This document shows, one piece after another, positions 27,425 to 39,616 of a DNA stretch of 64,000 bases (position 1 is the stretch's first letter; each line of letters starts with the position of its first letter). This DNA is from Circinella umbellata. Its lineage: Eukaryota; Mucoromycota; Mucoromycetes; Mucorales; Lichtheimiaceae. The notes below the pieces were generated by a model. The model did not search any database and was not told the DNA's origin. It was given only the letters and a program-made list of their open reading frames with translations. Both the position numbers and the translations under genes were made by a program. The stretch covers positions 248,001 to 312,000 of the forward strand of contig JAIWNF010000003.1 in the NCBI GenBank assembly GCA_025093555.1. The letters are read 5' to 3'.

Positions 27425-27792
27425 TTATTGAGCTCTCTGTATGTTGGGTGCCATTTGACTAGTAGGATACTGTTGGGCACTATTTGTATCTTGATTACCA
27501 CTAAGATTATTTTGATAATTCTTGTTGCTAGGGAATCCACTAGTATTTTTCATGGCTTGGTTGCTTTGTGCCATACCTTGTTGATCTGTTGTCATGGGTG
27601 AACGTCCACCATCTTGTCCTCCAACAATGCTGACCGGGACAAGCCGATTATTTTTCTTTACATAAGTACGACCGTCTTTTCCAACGATAACAGAAACCAT
27701 TTTCTTATCGGTAGAAGCATTTTGATTCGTACCCATACCATACGATGAAGCTCCCATGTTGTTCCTACCAGTAGTAGCGGCTCCACCTGCCA

Positions 27793-27826
<34 letters not shown>

Positions 27827-30800
27827 TTGTTGTTGTTGTTGTTGTTGTCGCAACTGCTCCAATTCTCTCTGTTGTTCTTCAAAATATTCTTCTTCCCTAT
27901 TACGTCTCTCTCTTTCCTTCTCCATTCTTTTCTTTCGACTTTTGGTTTGTTTATCTTGAATACCAGACAACATACGCGATTGAATGGATCGATTCATAAT
28001 TGTAAAAAGTGCAACAAATAATCCAGGACGTTCTGGTCGTTCTACACGTTGTTGACGAAGTGCTCTATCAGCAGCAGTATTAGCGCTAACGTGTTGCTGT
28101 TGATGTTCTGATGCAAGTGTTTGAATCGAAGTGTCTTTGGTCAAGGCTTGCTTATATTGTTTGGTCATCTTACGAGTGAGCTTCGAATCAGCTTGACCAA
28201 TAGAATCAATAATCTTGGTTTCGATAGCCTTTTCAATCTGACGCTTCAAGACGGACATCATCAATGGTTTGATGGTCTTGTAAAGAATACTATTGTAAAA
28301 GTATAGGTATAATACTCGACAGATTAATCATTATTATATAACACAATATGGTATCTCATGAAGGTGCACAGACACAAATGGATTTTTGTTTTTTCTCTTT
28401 TACTTACTCATGGCGACTACCGTTAATTTTAACCTTAATCTTATCAATATGACATTTACATTGAGCAACACGGAAGGTGTGATTTGGATCATTGGAATTA
28501 CTAATAATTTTGGCGGTTGCTGAAACACCCTTTCTACCACCAAGCTATATAGTAATAATGATATCAGTATTAAATACGTATATTTTAAGTATTATAAAAT
28601 AAGGAGTTAGAGAATAAAATCTTGATTATTATTAGATGCTTACAACAACAGTAGCAACACCACGATCAGAAAGTTTAGGGAAACCAACTTTACGGTTAAA
28701 GTACCATACCACCTAATAATAATACATGGGTCATGTTTATTGATTAGCGTAAAAAAAATATCCCTGACAATAATGACGTAAAAAAATCAAATAAAATTAA
28801 GTATGAGAGAGGAATACCTATTACTCACATCTTTAATAGTCGTTCGAATATCAGTCATCATGAGAAGGATGGATTGTTGGTTAACATTTGTTATATTCGT
28901 ATGAGGACTGAATTGGAGAAAGTTACCCATCTATATATAGTCATAATATACAAGTTAAAAGACTATTATAAAACATAGATGTATTATTGTGTTTCTGTGG
29001 ATAACAGGGGATATGTATGTATACCTTTATTTCCAGATTACCGGGCAAAAGTGTATCTCCTGGTAAAACAACGTTGTCTACAGCAAGATCCACTTGATTA
29101 TCTGAATATTCGATTCTTGGAACTCGTAGAAATTGAATGAATTCCAAGAGAGTTGCAGGTAATACCATACGCATATCTGTCAACAATTGTGGTTTGAAAG
29201 CAACATTTCCACTTCTATATTATATATATATATATAAATAGATATTATTAGCATTTTAGAAAATAATATGATATTATAAATATATTTAGAGAAAGAGAGG
29301 GAGGTTACTTACGCATCAAGCCACAAGTCATTATGAATTTGCTTGACTCGCATTTCAATTTCACGCGCCATTGGATCTTCCTCCATGGCCCTGGTGTAAG
29401 CTTGGGCTTCATTCATCATAAAATCCATATGACCACGATAATTTTCGCGTGTCAATTCACGAATACGATTGACAAGGTACTTGCCATCTTCTGTTGATTG
29501 GTCATCGGCAGCATAATTAGGTTCTTTTAACAATCTTTGTATATAATTAACCGTTTGATCATAACATTGACGTAAAGTATTATCGTTTTTAACATCCTGA
29601 ACAATAGTATCGATACCACGAATCAATGGATCCAACGATCTTCCTTGCGCCCAATCCTCAATAATAGCTTTGATCTCAGCTTCAGCAGCTGACCAGTTGG
29701 GATCTGAACGATATTCTTGTGCAGTTTGGGCTACCATACCACCTGAGGACTCGGCAGCACCTCCAGCTCGCTGGCCCCATTTTTCGAAAAGCCAAAAGAT
29801 TGTATTGATAGCATCCTGATATTCTGAATTATCTTGAACTTCAGCAAGTACTGTCTTGAGGCGATCCACGATTTCATCTGTATTTTGTCGAGAAAACTTT
29901 TCACGAGTGTATTGTTTCGCACCTTGCTGTTGTTGTTGTAATTGACCACTTTGTTCGTTCATTGATTGTTTCCATTCATCTTTTTTTGATTGGAATTTGT
30001 TTTGAATATATTCAGTTGCTTGCTTTTGTTTTTGTCCAATATTGTTAGCCGCTTCATCAATATCTTCAGGAACATTATCAGATTGACCACTAGAACTTCC
30101 AAATGCAGCTCCTAGCTTTGATGATGATTTATCTTGACCCATTGACGAGTTTTGATTGTTCTTGTCCTGTAGTGCACCTTGGGCTTTTTCATTCATATTC
30201 TGAACTTGATTACTAAGCTTGCTCGACACATCCCCAAGTTTAGAAGTTGAGTCGTTAAATACTTCTTCAGCAATGGAAACAAGTTCATTTACTTGATCAC
30301 GGAAATGTCCATTGGTTACAATAAGCTTGCCTATCTTGAAAAGAGCATTGGCACCTATGTATTCACATTTTATTAGTAATAAATAGGAGGTAAATATATT
30401 ATCATGGGTTGTGTGTGGGTTGGGGGAAAAAAATTTTACCTTGTTTTGCTTCAGATTTCATTTGCTGTTGCGTACCACTTTGTGGTTGTGCATTCATATT
30501 CTGAAATCGTGCTGTAATTCATATATATATACATATGTGGGTTTAATATTTTTTTTTGTACTGATTATGTATCAGGCCCAATAAATGATGAATTTGTTAC
30601 ACCAGCAAAAGAAAAGTCATGCATCATGCAAATTTATATTACCTTGCTGTGTTTCCGATGGTTGTAAATTCAAATTATGCAGATGATAATGAAGCGACTG
30701 GAATAAATGATCTCCATTCTTAGTATATAGCATTTTTTGCAACGTTACTATAAGTGCTTGAAAGTCTGCTAATAGCTTTTGACCATCGGATGACATTAAA

Positions 30801-31197
30801 TTGCGTCGTTCATTAATGGCACGAATGTTTAACAAACGATCGAGCATTTCATTCAACTGATCGTTGTTTGGCATTTTACCTTCACGTAACGCATCAAATA
30901 AATCAACGAAATCAACTGCTTCAGGTGTTGGTTTCATTTCTTTATATATATTGAAAAAAAATAGAATGTCATTAGTTTAACTTGGTTTTATAAATATGTA
31001 TATAAGATTATGAAGATAGACAAATTCAGGAAAAACATACGTTGTTCTTTTTGTCTTTGTTGAGATTGTTTAATTTGCTGTCCTGGTGATAATGGTCTTG
31101 ATGAATTCATCGTCGGTTGCATTGAAGATGCTTGGTGTGTTGCATAATCTTGAGCATTTTGAACAGCTGCAGATTGATCTGCGATCATTTGTGCCAT
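27425..31197 (-). CDS. HAM1/DUF4449-type protein with BPI-like lipid-binding fold
   Basis: Nine exons (31041-31197, 30643-30939, 30440-30511, 29313-30354, 29025-29214, 28829-28930, 28644-28712, 28408-28544, 27425-28289) join in phase to 976 aa. The N-terminal half is helical: FVDLFDALREGKMPNNDQLN, then FKIGKLIVTNGHFRDQVNEL, a Gln/Ser-rich linker, and helical repeats around AINTIFWLFEKWG. The C-terminal half contains LPATLLEFIQFLRVPRIEY, NVVLPGDTLLPGNLEIK and KVGFPKLSDRGVATV. This matches my memory of the fungal HAM1 N- and C-terminal families (C-terminal DUF4449), thought to adopt a BPI/TULIP lipid-binding fold. The tail is a charged helix plus an 18-residue Gln run (27790-27850) and a disordered end. 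Exact function unknown. Confidence 0.85.
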
Positions 31198-31516
31198 TGA
31201 TTGATAACAATAAAAATGTGAAAATTATTCAAAGAGTAAGAAAATAAAAGTAGAATAAAAGTACAAAAGAAAGAAATGTTATTACAAGGGTTATCCGATC
31301 GATCATGCAACTTTTTTATATTGTAGAGACTTTTTCTTTTTTGTTTGGGGGTTATTTTTTTATTCAGGGGATGAACAAATTATGATACAAAAAAAAGTTT
31401 TGAAATGAAATGAAATGGGTTAAAAGAAAGTTGGGTTGAAATGTGGGTTCGAGGGGGAGGGGTATTGTATATGTTATTATTATTGTATTATATTATATTA
31501 TTAGATGGAATCATAT

Positions 31517-32935
31517 TTATGGATTATTATTCCTTACAAACATATCACATAAATGATCAATATCCTTTGTATATCCAGTCAGTAAATCCACAACTCGTAA
31601 GCCCCCAATTCTTTGTAATCCTGGTGTCAATGGAAAAAATTCAAGTTGTGTTTCTGTTGAACGATTTGCTGCCAATTCACCCAAATTCCTTGTACTCAAT
31701 CCGCTTAATAAAACAGACCCCATCTTAGTTTTGACAGCTGATAAAACCAATTTCATATGCTGTGATGAATGGTTTCGAATCCTTATACCCAATTGGAAAG
31801 GTGTTTCCAAAATTACATCCGCTGGTTCACCCTTCTTTAACCAAAATGGTTGAACTTCAACATCATCTAACAAGGGTGCTTTTCGTGTCAATTGTGACGT
31901 TTGTAATCGTCCAAGATCGCCCATTGATGATCGCCACACAATATCCAATTTTCCTAATGCATTAGTCGTACGAGCGATTCTGTCATTTTGTGGATCTTTA
32001 GGGGTCAACATATATAAATATTGTCGTACATCTTGTGGATGAATAAAATTATTGCCAAATACCAACTTATTCTTTTTTTGCTGCTCTTGATCATTATTCT
32101 CGTTATTGTTGTTGTCATCATCATTATCACTATTATTATGACTACTAATAATCCTATTCAAATCTTGAAAATCAAAGTGTTCTGATGGGTCAAATTTCAT
32201 ACGTTCAAGAAACATGGGACCAGCAGATACATTTTGAAGTTGTGCTTCAAGAAATACGCGTCCATCAATCATGTTATTGACTTTGGTCTTTACAGCTAAT
32301 GGATTAGATACTTGAAACTTGTAAAATTTACGGAAATGACGTCGCCGTCCATCATCTGTCAAGTACTGAACAGTACATACAAGTATATGAACTCCTAATT
32401 CCTTGATTTCATGGGCTACTGTCACTGAAATAGTTGTATCCAATTGTTCATATTTGGTTTCACTTAAGTTGAATCGTTGAGACGATGTTTGTAGTTCCAC
32501 TTTGACGTTCACTTGATGCGCACCAGTAGGGGGCGATTGTTGATAAGGGTTTTGCTGCTGCTGTTGTTGTTGATACTGGTCTCCTTCATTGTTAATGCTG
32601 ATCAATGTAGTAAATGTTTCACCGAGATAAATATTACCAAATGACGAAGGTAGTTTCAATAACTGACTTAAACCAAAGTCGCGAATGTGAAGTTCATTGG
32701 GGAGTTCAATAGGATGAGATGCAGTGAGATCGGAAATGTTGAGTGATTCTAAACCTTCAACGAGTGGTGGATAAGATGAAGATTCATAGTAAACAGGTGC
32801 GCTAGTTGCCATGAGAGGACGCGATAAACGCATGACTTTAAGTGATAGTAGATGAGGAGCTTGTCCGTCATCTTGACTTGAAGGCGATAAAGGAGTTTGA
32901 TGTGGTGGAGAGAGTTGTGAAACTTGTGCAGACAT
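31517..32935 (-). CDS. TRAPP complex subunit 13 (DUF974)
   Basis: Single exon, 472 aa, slightly longer than animal TRAPPC13. After a Ser/Pro/Gln-rich start come the family blocks HLLSLKVMRLSRPL, LPSSFGNIYLGETFTTLISI (immunoglobulin-like N-domain), EIKELGVHILVCTVQY, RRRHFRKFYKFQVSNPLAVKTK and QNVSAGPMFLERMKFD. Near the end is LDIVWRSSMGDLGRLQTSQL. A poly-Gln insert (about 122-129) and an Asn/Asp-rich insert (about 267-285) are local expansions. TRAPPC13 is a peripheral TRAPP component acting in membrane trafficking at the Golgi. Its stop is 320 bp from the start of the HAM1-like gene on the same strand. Confidence 0.9.
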   Translation of the reverse strand: MSAQVSQLSPPHQTPLSPSSQDDGQAPHLLSLKVMRLSRPLMATSAPVYYESSSYPPLVEGLESLNISDLTASHPIELPNELHIRDFGLSQLLKLPSSFGNIYLGETFTTLISINNEGDQYQQQQQQQNPYQQSPPTGAHQVNVKVELQTSSQRFNLSETKYEQLDTTISVTVAHEIKELGVHILVCTVQYLTDDGRRRHFRKFYKFQVSNPLAVKTKVNNMIDGRVFLEAQLQNVSAGPMFLERMKFDPSEHFDFQDLNRIISSHNNSDNDDDNNNNENNDQEQQKKNKLVFGNNFIHPQDVRQYLYMLTPKDPQNDRIARTTNALGKLDIVWRSSMGDLGRLQTSQLTRKAPLLDDVEVQPFWLKKGEPADVILETPFQLGIRIRNHSSQHMKLVLSAVKTKMGSVLLSGLSTRNLGELAANRSTETQLEFFPLTPGLQRIGGLRVVDLLTGYTKDIDHLCDMFVRNNNP

Positions 32936-34352
32936 ATGAAAGAGTAGATATAGAAAGGGGTAAAAAAAAATTGTGGTAGTTTGAACTGTCTGTTTTGTTA
33001 TATGTACAAGCTGAGATAATAAGTGTAATACACCTTATATAGCTATACGAAGTAGCTAAATTTTTATTACCAAAAAAAAGTTAATTGAGATATTATATAT
33101 CCCATAGAAATGCCATTAACACCACACATAAAAAATTTGTTCATATGTTTTTTAGACAGGTCTTCAAGATCCACTTTGCACCCAATTCTTATAATAGTTA
33201 CTGCAATTGCTCTTCCCTTTATTCATAGTACCCTGTAAATCAATAATATAAATGGTAAATATATTAAATAGAGATAATAATGGTACTATATTTAAAATAA
33301 GCAAATATATAAAAGCACAAAAAGAAAAGTACTTCAGGTAGAAAGAGATAATGATATATCATATTTAATACCTACAAGCCTTCTCAATCTCTTCACCCAT
33401 ACGTATGGAATTGCCATACACTTCCCATTCCTAGAATGAACGAATCAATCCCCCGAATTTTTCAGAAGCAGTGCAGGGCACGGAGAGGCCAGTTTTGAAG
33501 GCAAAGCAGCTAACATACTAACCGCTTCTATAGAAATCGTGCGAATAACTTGGAAAAAATGAACATACTATTGTTTATTGAAAATGTTAATTTAGATTAC
33601 ACATATTTGATTTCGATATAATAATGCTAGAACTTTTGTTTAAAACGTCTGCATTTTTTTTTTTGCTTGGCGGTATAACTGAGTGCTTTGGGTGGTCGGA
33701 TATAGGTAGCTTGTTGTTATTCGGTGTGTGCCCATAGTTGTCGTTAGAGCTGATGATGACAATAAAGATAATGATTGATCAGACGTCGAATACTTTGAAT
33801 GGATTGAATAAAATGAGAGTATACACACAGTACGTAGCATAGATGATATTATAACATAAAAATAAACACGATACTGTACGTATCATGTTGATGTCTTATC
33901 CACTTTGTATAAAGCTGGTGTCAGTTTGTATACTGATCTTCTTTCATTTATTATTTTAACTGTAACTGAAGATAGCTTACAGATTTAAAAAATTACAGCT
34001 TATGGCATTAACTTCAACACAGTAATGTTAAACAGAATACCGGCAGCATTCCGAAAAACGAAACTAGAATGTAGTATGTAGTCGTTTAATTTTCTTTTTC
34101 TTTATAAAAGCATTATATTAATAAAACTATTTTATCGACAAGTCCTTTTCGGTTATATACTCAACTCTCTGACCACGGCCTCAAACGTGGAGGTGGAGGG
34201 GAATGTCACGTTAAAATGGGAGCAATATAAAAACAAATTCAGCTAGCATGGGCGACAGCATTTGGACAAAGGTTGTTTTTAGGCGACGAAGCTTTCTGAG
34301 GTAGAGCTTTAGTTAATGGCTTTTTCATTTTGTCCCTCTTTATTTCTCGATC
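32936..34352. other. Long intergenic region
   Basis: No gene is supported. The frame at 33640-33840 is short and low-quality. A TATA-like AATATAAAAAC at about 34225 precedes the decayed gene starting at 34353. No tRNA or 5S-like sequence was recognised in the GC-richer patch at 33440-33540. Confidence 0.45.
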
Positions 34353-37300
34353 ATGAACTTTCACACTCTATTCTTTGAAAACGCGATCTTGCCATCAACC
34401 TTATCGAACAATTGGCGCAAAGAAGAAACTTCTACATGGAGCCTACTTAATTTTGACATGTATATAGTAGATAAAATTTCAGACATTACCAAAGACAAGG
34501 CGCACACTCTATTCATAAGCAAAACAGAAGAACTTGTTGAAATTCATTCAAGAAGCCATGAACTTGTGGCTCGAATAGAAAGCTTATATAAAGAATTTAA
34601 GGTATGTTATTCTTACATGATTGATTTCTTTTGTTAAAATACATCAGTGAAATAAAATTCGTTATCTTGAAGCTAACCTAGAAGTCTCCAAATAAAAACA
34701 GTACAGATAAAGGAGTCAATGAATTTTGAGCGAATCACAAGAATAGAGGTGCGTCCCACGCTATTGACTCAAGATTAATAGAAGCATGTGCCGTCACCGC
34801 TTAATATAAGGATATTTCGACCTAACGATAAGGTTTAGGGGTTTAAGACAGATGAAGCAGGGACATATCGTTGGTTTTCTATAGTGGTATCCGATATAGG
34901 TTTCAGCAAAAATATCGTTATATTGAGCGAGCAAATGATATATTTGAATTTATCTGGAACCGTCGTCGTTTCCAAAAAAGAAAAACTGCTTCGGCTTCCG
35001 CTTCTTCCCTATGACAATCCAACTTCGTTTTTGGTCCACTGTGAAAACCCAACTGATCATTTGCCATTTTGCATGACTTCATAAACAATAGACAGTTTTT
35101 GGCGCTTAGTAAGTGCTCACATTTTTTTTCTTATGAACCATCAGCATTAATTATATGGGATGATAATGGTTCTAATACAATTAAAACAAAAACAAAACAT
35201 ATTTAATAAAAAAAAAACTGCAAAGAAAAAAAAGAACCGCTATTATATTATAGCTTATTTACAGTACGAACAATATAGTGTTCTAGAGCTTTCTTCTTTT
35301 TGAAAAACATATAGTTACACTTGAGACCGAGTATATCTATGGATAGGATTTTACTCTATCACTATAGCTCAGATCAAAGATTCGTTATAGGGATAATTCG
35401 ATATAACGGCGCTCTTTTGGTCTCACGGGCCCTATCGTTATAGCGAACGGTGACGGTAATTGTATGTAATATTCAATAGTCATTCATAAAAGAAAAACAC
35501 GAAAGAAAAATAATACGTACTTACTTGAATATGATAGAGTAAATTACAAGATGCCGTAAAAGAAACGGTGCCGCAGCACAAAATAGTGGAAACAGAACTT
35601 CGACGACTGCAGCTGATAGTGAACTAGTATTATAACGGGATGTTTATTTATTCTTTTGTTGTCTATTGGGGCTGTTCGATGATCTAATAATAAATAAATA
35701 ACAATTGATAGGCTACTTCTAGTACAAGTAATAATAATCAAGTGGAAAAAGGGCATCATAATGATTTTAAATTTTCAATATAATTCAATTCACTCATCAC
35801 CTTTCTCTTTTGATTTGTTTAGCGTGCCGAGGACCATGGTGGTCTCTCTAGAAAAGCAGCAAAAAGGAGAAAGACCAATATGTGTAGATCTTGTAGCCAA
35901 AGTAGTAGCAAGTTGGGACGTGATAATTTTCAGGTAATTATGATTTTTGCAATACTTAATATATATACATACAAAAAATGTAATAATATCTGACCGAGAA
36001 TGAGTAATGCTATATTGACGGTGTCGATGTTTCAGGAATGTTAATGGAAATGCGGGATAAGATAATGAATCGGTTAGCAAATAATAAAACCTGTACTATT
36101 CAGGAACAACTGTAAGTTTATACACGATATGAACTATAATTGTGCTTTTATATCACACTTGAATGCATAATTTACATTGAGCTTAATTATGTGTAGAATC
36201 GCAAATTTTATCTTGGTCGAATAACCCATAATCAACTTATTGCAGACCTTGACATACCTGTACCGGTAGCATTGCCTTCATATACTGCTATGTGGTTAGA
36301 TAAAACATTACAAGCATGAAAAGTTGCAAAAGGATCTTTCGAAGTAAAAAAGGTCTGCTTTAGTCTTCTGAACAGGGCGAAGATTCAAGAGAACCGAGAG
36401 ATAATGAATTTAACGGACATAGTATATAGACTGTAAGTAGTTTTATATCTTCTATATTTTTACCACTGGTCTAATATTGAAACAAACATGTAGTACACCA
36501 CGTTCTCTAGCTTAGGAACAGCAACGTGTGGCTGAAGGCATGTTTATAAATAGTCATTTGGCAGATCTTGATGTAATTTTTGGTAATCGTGAGCTTTTGA
36601 CTTATGAATGGTAAATAGCAATTTTAATCGAATAATCAAACTCCAAAAATATATAATTAATATATTGGAGCATAGGACAAACAAGAGAATGGCGAGTGTA
36701 GGTTTTACATTAAGTATCAACGAAAATGAAGCAGAAAAAGAGAATCATACGCCCGAAGAACAACAATAACAAAAGAATATAATAGACGGCGGTTTCGTGG
36801 CTCCCGTCTCTGTTTCATCTGTATTGAAAAACAATGGCGATTCGCTTGATGTTTTGTTACAGTAGTTGAAGTGAAGGCACCTCGTCGGAACCTATGGAAT
36901 AGTGACTACGTATTTTAAAGTAGGCGAAGGAATGAAGCAGCATCATTTCATTGCTGGTCCTGTGGAGTGGTTCAATCACTCCACATGAGCGCATGGTTTC
37001 AGTGCTGTCGAGTATAGGTGTCGAAAATGCAAACGTTTCTAATTGTGAATGGAAACTCACAGGTTCCTTACCCAAGAAGGCCAAAGAAAATGTAAATATA
37101 TAATATTCTTTTTATTAGTTGATGATACGTTGCTCGATTGATTTGGGTGAGGATGATAAAGAAAGGAGGAAAAAGGTAAAGTTTTTAGAGTGGTAAAAGC
37201 AAAAAAGAAATTTTACTAACTGAATAACTAAACAAAAAGTTGGACATGTACTGCGTATATGATGCTTTTTTTTATGAATGCAAAAATCTACCTTTATGTT

Positions 37301-37380
37301 ATCAATATGGGTAGCCCCAAACAAAGAAAAAGTTTGTGACCTAAAAACAAATGCCGCTAAAGAAGTACAAACGTTCAAGG
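34353..37380 (+). pseudogene. Decayed multi-exon gene interrupted by a transposon-like element
   Basis: An intact-looking first exon (34353-34601, 83 codons, ending at donor GTATGT) encodes an acidic helical protein (LPSTLSNNWRKEE.., VDKISDITKDKAH.., IHSRSHELVARIESLYKEFK). Later blocks on the same strand are 35550-35620 (DAVKETVPQHKIVETELRRL), 35823-35934 (RKAAKRRKTNMCRSC), 36215-36433 (LIADLDIPVPVALPSYTAMW, with one in-frame TGA), 36515-36610 (MFINSHLADLDVIFGNRELL), 36670-36860 (one in-frame TAA) and 36880-37090 (frameshift; CEWKLTGSLPKKAKEN). The last block is 37296-37380 (IWVAPNKEKVCDLKTNAAKE). The acceptor of exon 2 appears mutated from CAGG to CAAG. Family unknown; probably once a nuclear or repeated-family gene. 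Confidence 0.55.
34787..35462. mobile_element. Pogo/Tc1-like non-autonomous DNA element
   Basis: A segment of about 675 bp with imperfect inverted ends. The left end begins CCGTCACCGCTTAATATAAG and the reverse strand of the right end begins CCGTCACCGTTCGCTATAAC, followed on both sides by GATA-, CTATAGTG- and ATCG-rich subterminal motifs. Ends of this style are usual for pogo/Tigger and other Tc1/mariner relatives. No transposase frame was seen and the TA duplication is not evident. It lies in the intron after the first exon of the decayed gene. Confidence 0.45.
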
Positions 37381-38479
37381 TAAATCTTTGATTGGTACTT
37401 TTTGTTATGGAAAATACTAAAGAAGATTAGATGTTTAAGCAATTATATTTATTGTTAAAAGTCTGTTCATAAATTTTGTAATCTATTATCGTAAATACAG
37501 CTGATTTGATCGAGCAAAGCGATTTGGGATTAACACAAATTTTCAGTGTTAGTTTAAAATTTATACTTATCAAGTGGAAGACGTACTGACCGGCGTCTTT
37601 GGGCATGTGGTTGCTTCCTTGCGGTACGGATGCGTCCACGCTCAGTTTTAACTTCTTTCATCATACCAATCAGGATTTGATTGATTGAATAGAAATACAC
37701 AACATTCGAGTAAACAACATAACAGCACTGTTACCATGGCAATAGGTATTGTCATGAAGCAAAAGATGGAGTTTTTTTTCTTTGCCCAAAAACACCAACA
37801 AGGATAATATAATTGGAATTTGAAATACTGTAATCAAAACCATATCCTCCGCACACCAATATCCTACAGCCCGCCTCGCCAGTTCTGCTTATCAAAATGA
37901 CCCACTAGAAGCTCGACATTTGATAGTCCAACTTCAATTAAGAAGGGCATTACGTATCTCTACACATTCATTCCATGTAGCTGAACAATCCTATCTATAA
38001 ATATTATTATTCCCAAATATATTGCCGTTGCATTAATATTCTTTGATGCGACAGAATGTTTTCTACTAGTAAAGCCGCTTTTATCAATACCTCTACCAAT
38101 AAATATATATTATTTTCTTACTTATTAGTAAAAAAATATTGCTGTGTCGTGTGGTGTTATTTGTGATATATAATGTTGTATCTATTTTATGGTGTCTGTT
38201 TTTAGAAGCAACATTAAGAACGTAGAATAAAGCTTTCCAATAAAGACTATTCTAGATAATATATGATATTCCTTAGTTTTTGATGATTCACTATAAAAAA
38301 AGATTATACTGTAACTAACTGTATATCTTTTTTAACACTCACAATTAATTCCCCATCTATGGTTATACATAAATACAGTAATAATAACTGCCATGCCTAT
38401 ATATATGAGCTTTATAAGTTTTCTTTCATATGCATTTTCTAAGTATTTATGTGAATAAAAAAAATAAGAAACGAATCCT
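37381..38479. other. Intergenic / decayed DNA
   Basis: A block at about 37500-37600 may be a further remnant of the upstream pseudogene. The rest is AT-rich without recognisable features. Confidence 0.35.
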
Positions 38480-38990
38480 ATGAAGAGGGTTTGTTATTGT
38501 CAAAGTCGTTGACATTAAATCTCGCTCTTTGCAACATACCAAAATTGTTCTTTTGGGTTGGGCTCAGGAAATTATTAAAGAAGATATGCACATCAATATC
38601 CATGATGTTCAATGTACTTAATATAGCTGTCTTTTTATATTCCTTATCAAGAACTCATTTACGGCCTTGTTTCTTACTATCGTAAATCAAATCCGGATTC
38701 TCTTGGCACCGGTTCACCCATCTCTCTGCAGCACGAAACATGTATACATATTTGCTTCGCAGTTGATGAAGCACCCATAAATATATCAATTTTCAAAGAA
38801 AAAAAATTGGCCTTATTCTCATTAGTATATCGAATATATGAAAGCTTTTCGGTTATTTTTCTCATATATAAGTCTTCATCTTTTTGCTCTTTTATATGAT
38901 CTAATTGCACTATATTGGCAGGAGTAGTAGTAGTAGTAGAAGATTCATTTTGCAAATATCTCGTGTTTGATGTGAGCAATTCAAGTGCTA
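38480..38990 (-). pseudogene. Unidentified, probably broken coding segment
   Basis: On the minus strand a frame at 38677-38990 encodes a protein-like sequence with VQLDHIKEQKDEDLYMRKI, GASSTAKQICIHVSCC and GEPVPRESG, ending at a stop at 38677. A second protein-like frame continues in another register at about 38480-38680 (DKEYKKTAILSTLNIMDID and FFNNFLSPTQKNNFGML), with one stop. The two are compatible with one gene split by a frameshift. I do not recognise the family. Confidence 0.25.
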
Positions 38991-39616
38991 AACAACATTA
39001 TAATCCGTAACTTTAGGTTTGCCATTTTCAACAATAGTGTTTCCCTGCCCATCTTTATAAAAAAAATTGTGTCATGATATAAGGTTCGATGCGTAGCTTT
39101 TGATATTTAATTTTTACTGGCTGTGACATTTGTTTTAGGAAACGCTGTTTGTCTTTTCTTTTATGGTGATACAGAAAAACGTAAAGCAGCCAGGACAACA
39201 AGTTTTCTTAACTTGCCTTTAGACACTATTGTACGCAATCAACCCCTGACTATCCTTTCCTATAATAACAAATAACTTTTATTATTATCATCATTGGTGT
39301 CACGCGCGTGGAGATATATACATTGTACTCAAATAAAAGAATCAGCTTATATATATGTGTGATCATATAAGAATATGATGGATACATGCATTCATTTATA
39401 GCGCATATCATCATTACAAACACTCCTTTTCTATTTTAGGTTCCCCACACAAACTCAAAACTTTTTTTTTTGTCGTGAGAAGACCTTTCTTTCTTTCTCT
39501 TCCTCTCCTCCTTATTCTGTATTTTTTTTCTTTACTTAGTTGTGTGCTCTTTCGTTTCTTTGTTCCGTTTCTTTGTTTCTTTTTTTTTTTTTACTCCTAC
39601 TTATATTTATTTCCAA
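38991..39616. promoter_or_regulatory. Intergenic, promoter of the acyl-CoA-binding gene
   Basis: AT-rich sequence ending in a long T/C-rich tract (39460-39600) immediately before the ATG at 39617, the arrangement seen before other genes here. Confidence 0.4.

Noticed and set aside
27756..27959. Cys-rich plus-strand frame opposite the HAM1-like gene
   Set aside because: The Cys run is the antisense reading of the CAG/CAA poly-Gln tract.
33440..33540. GC-richer patch checked for a tRNA or 5S rRNA
   Set aside because: No cloverleaf with a GGTTCRANNC box and no 5S consensus could be found.
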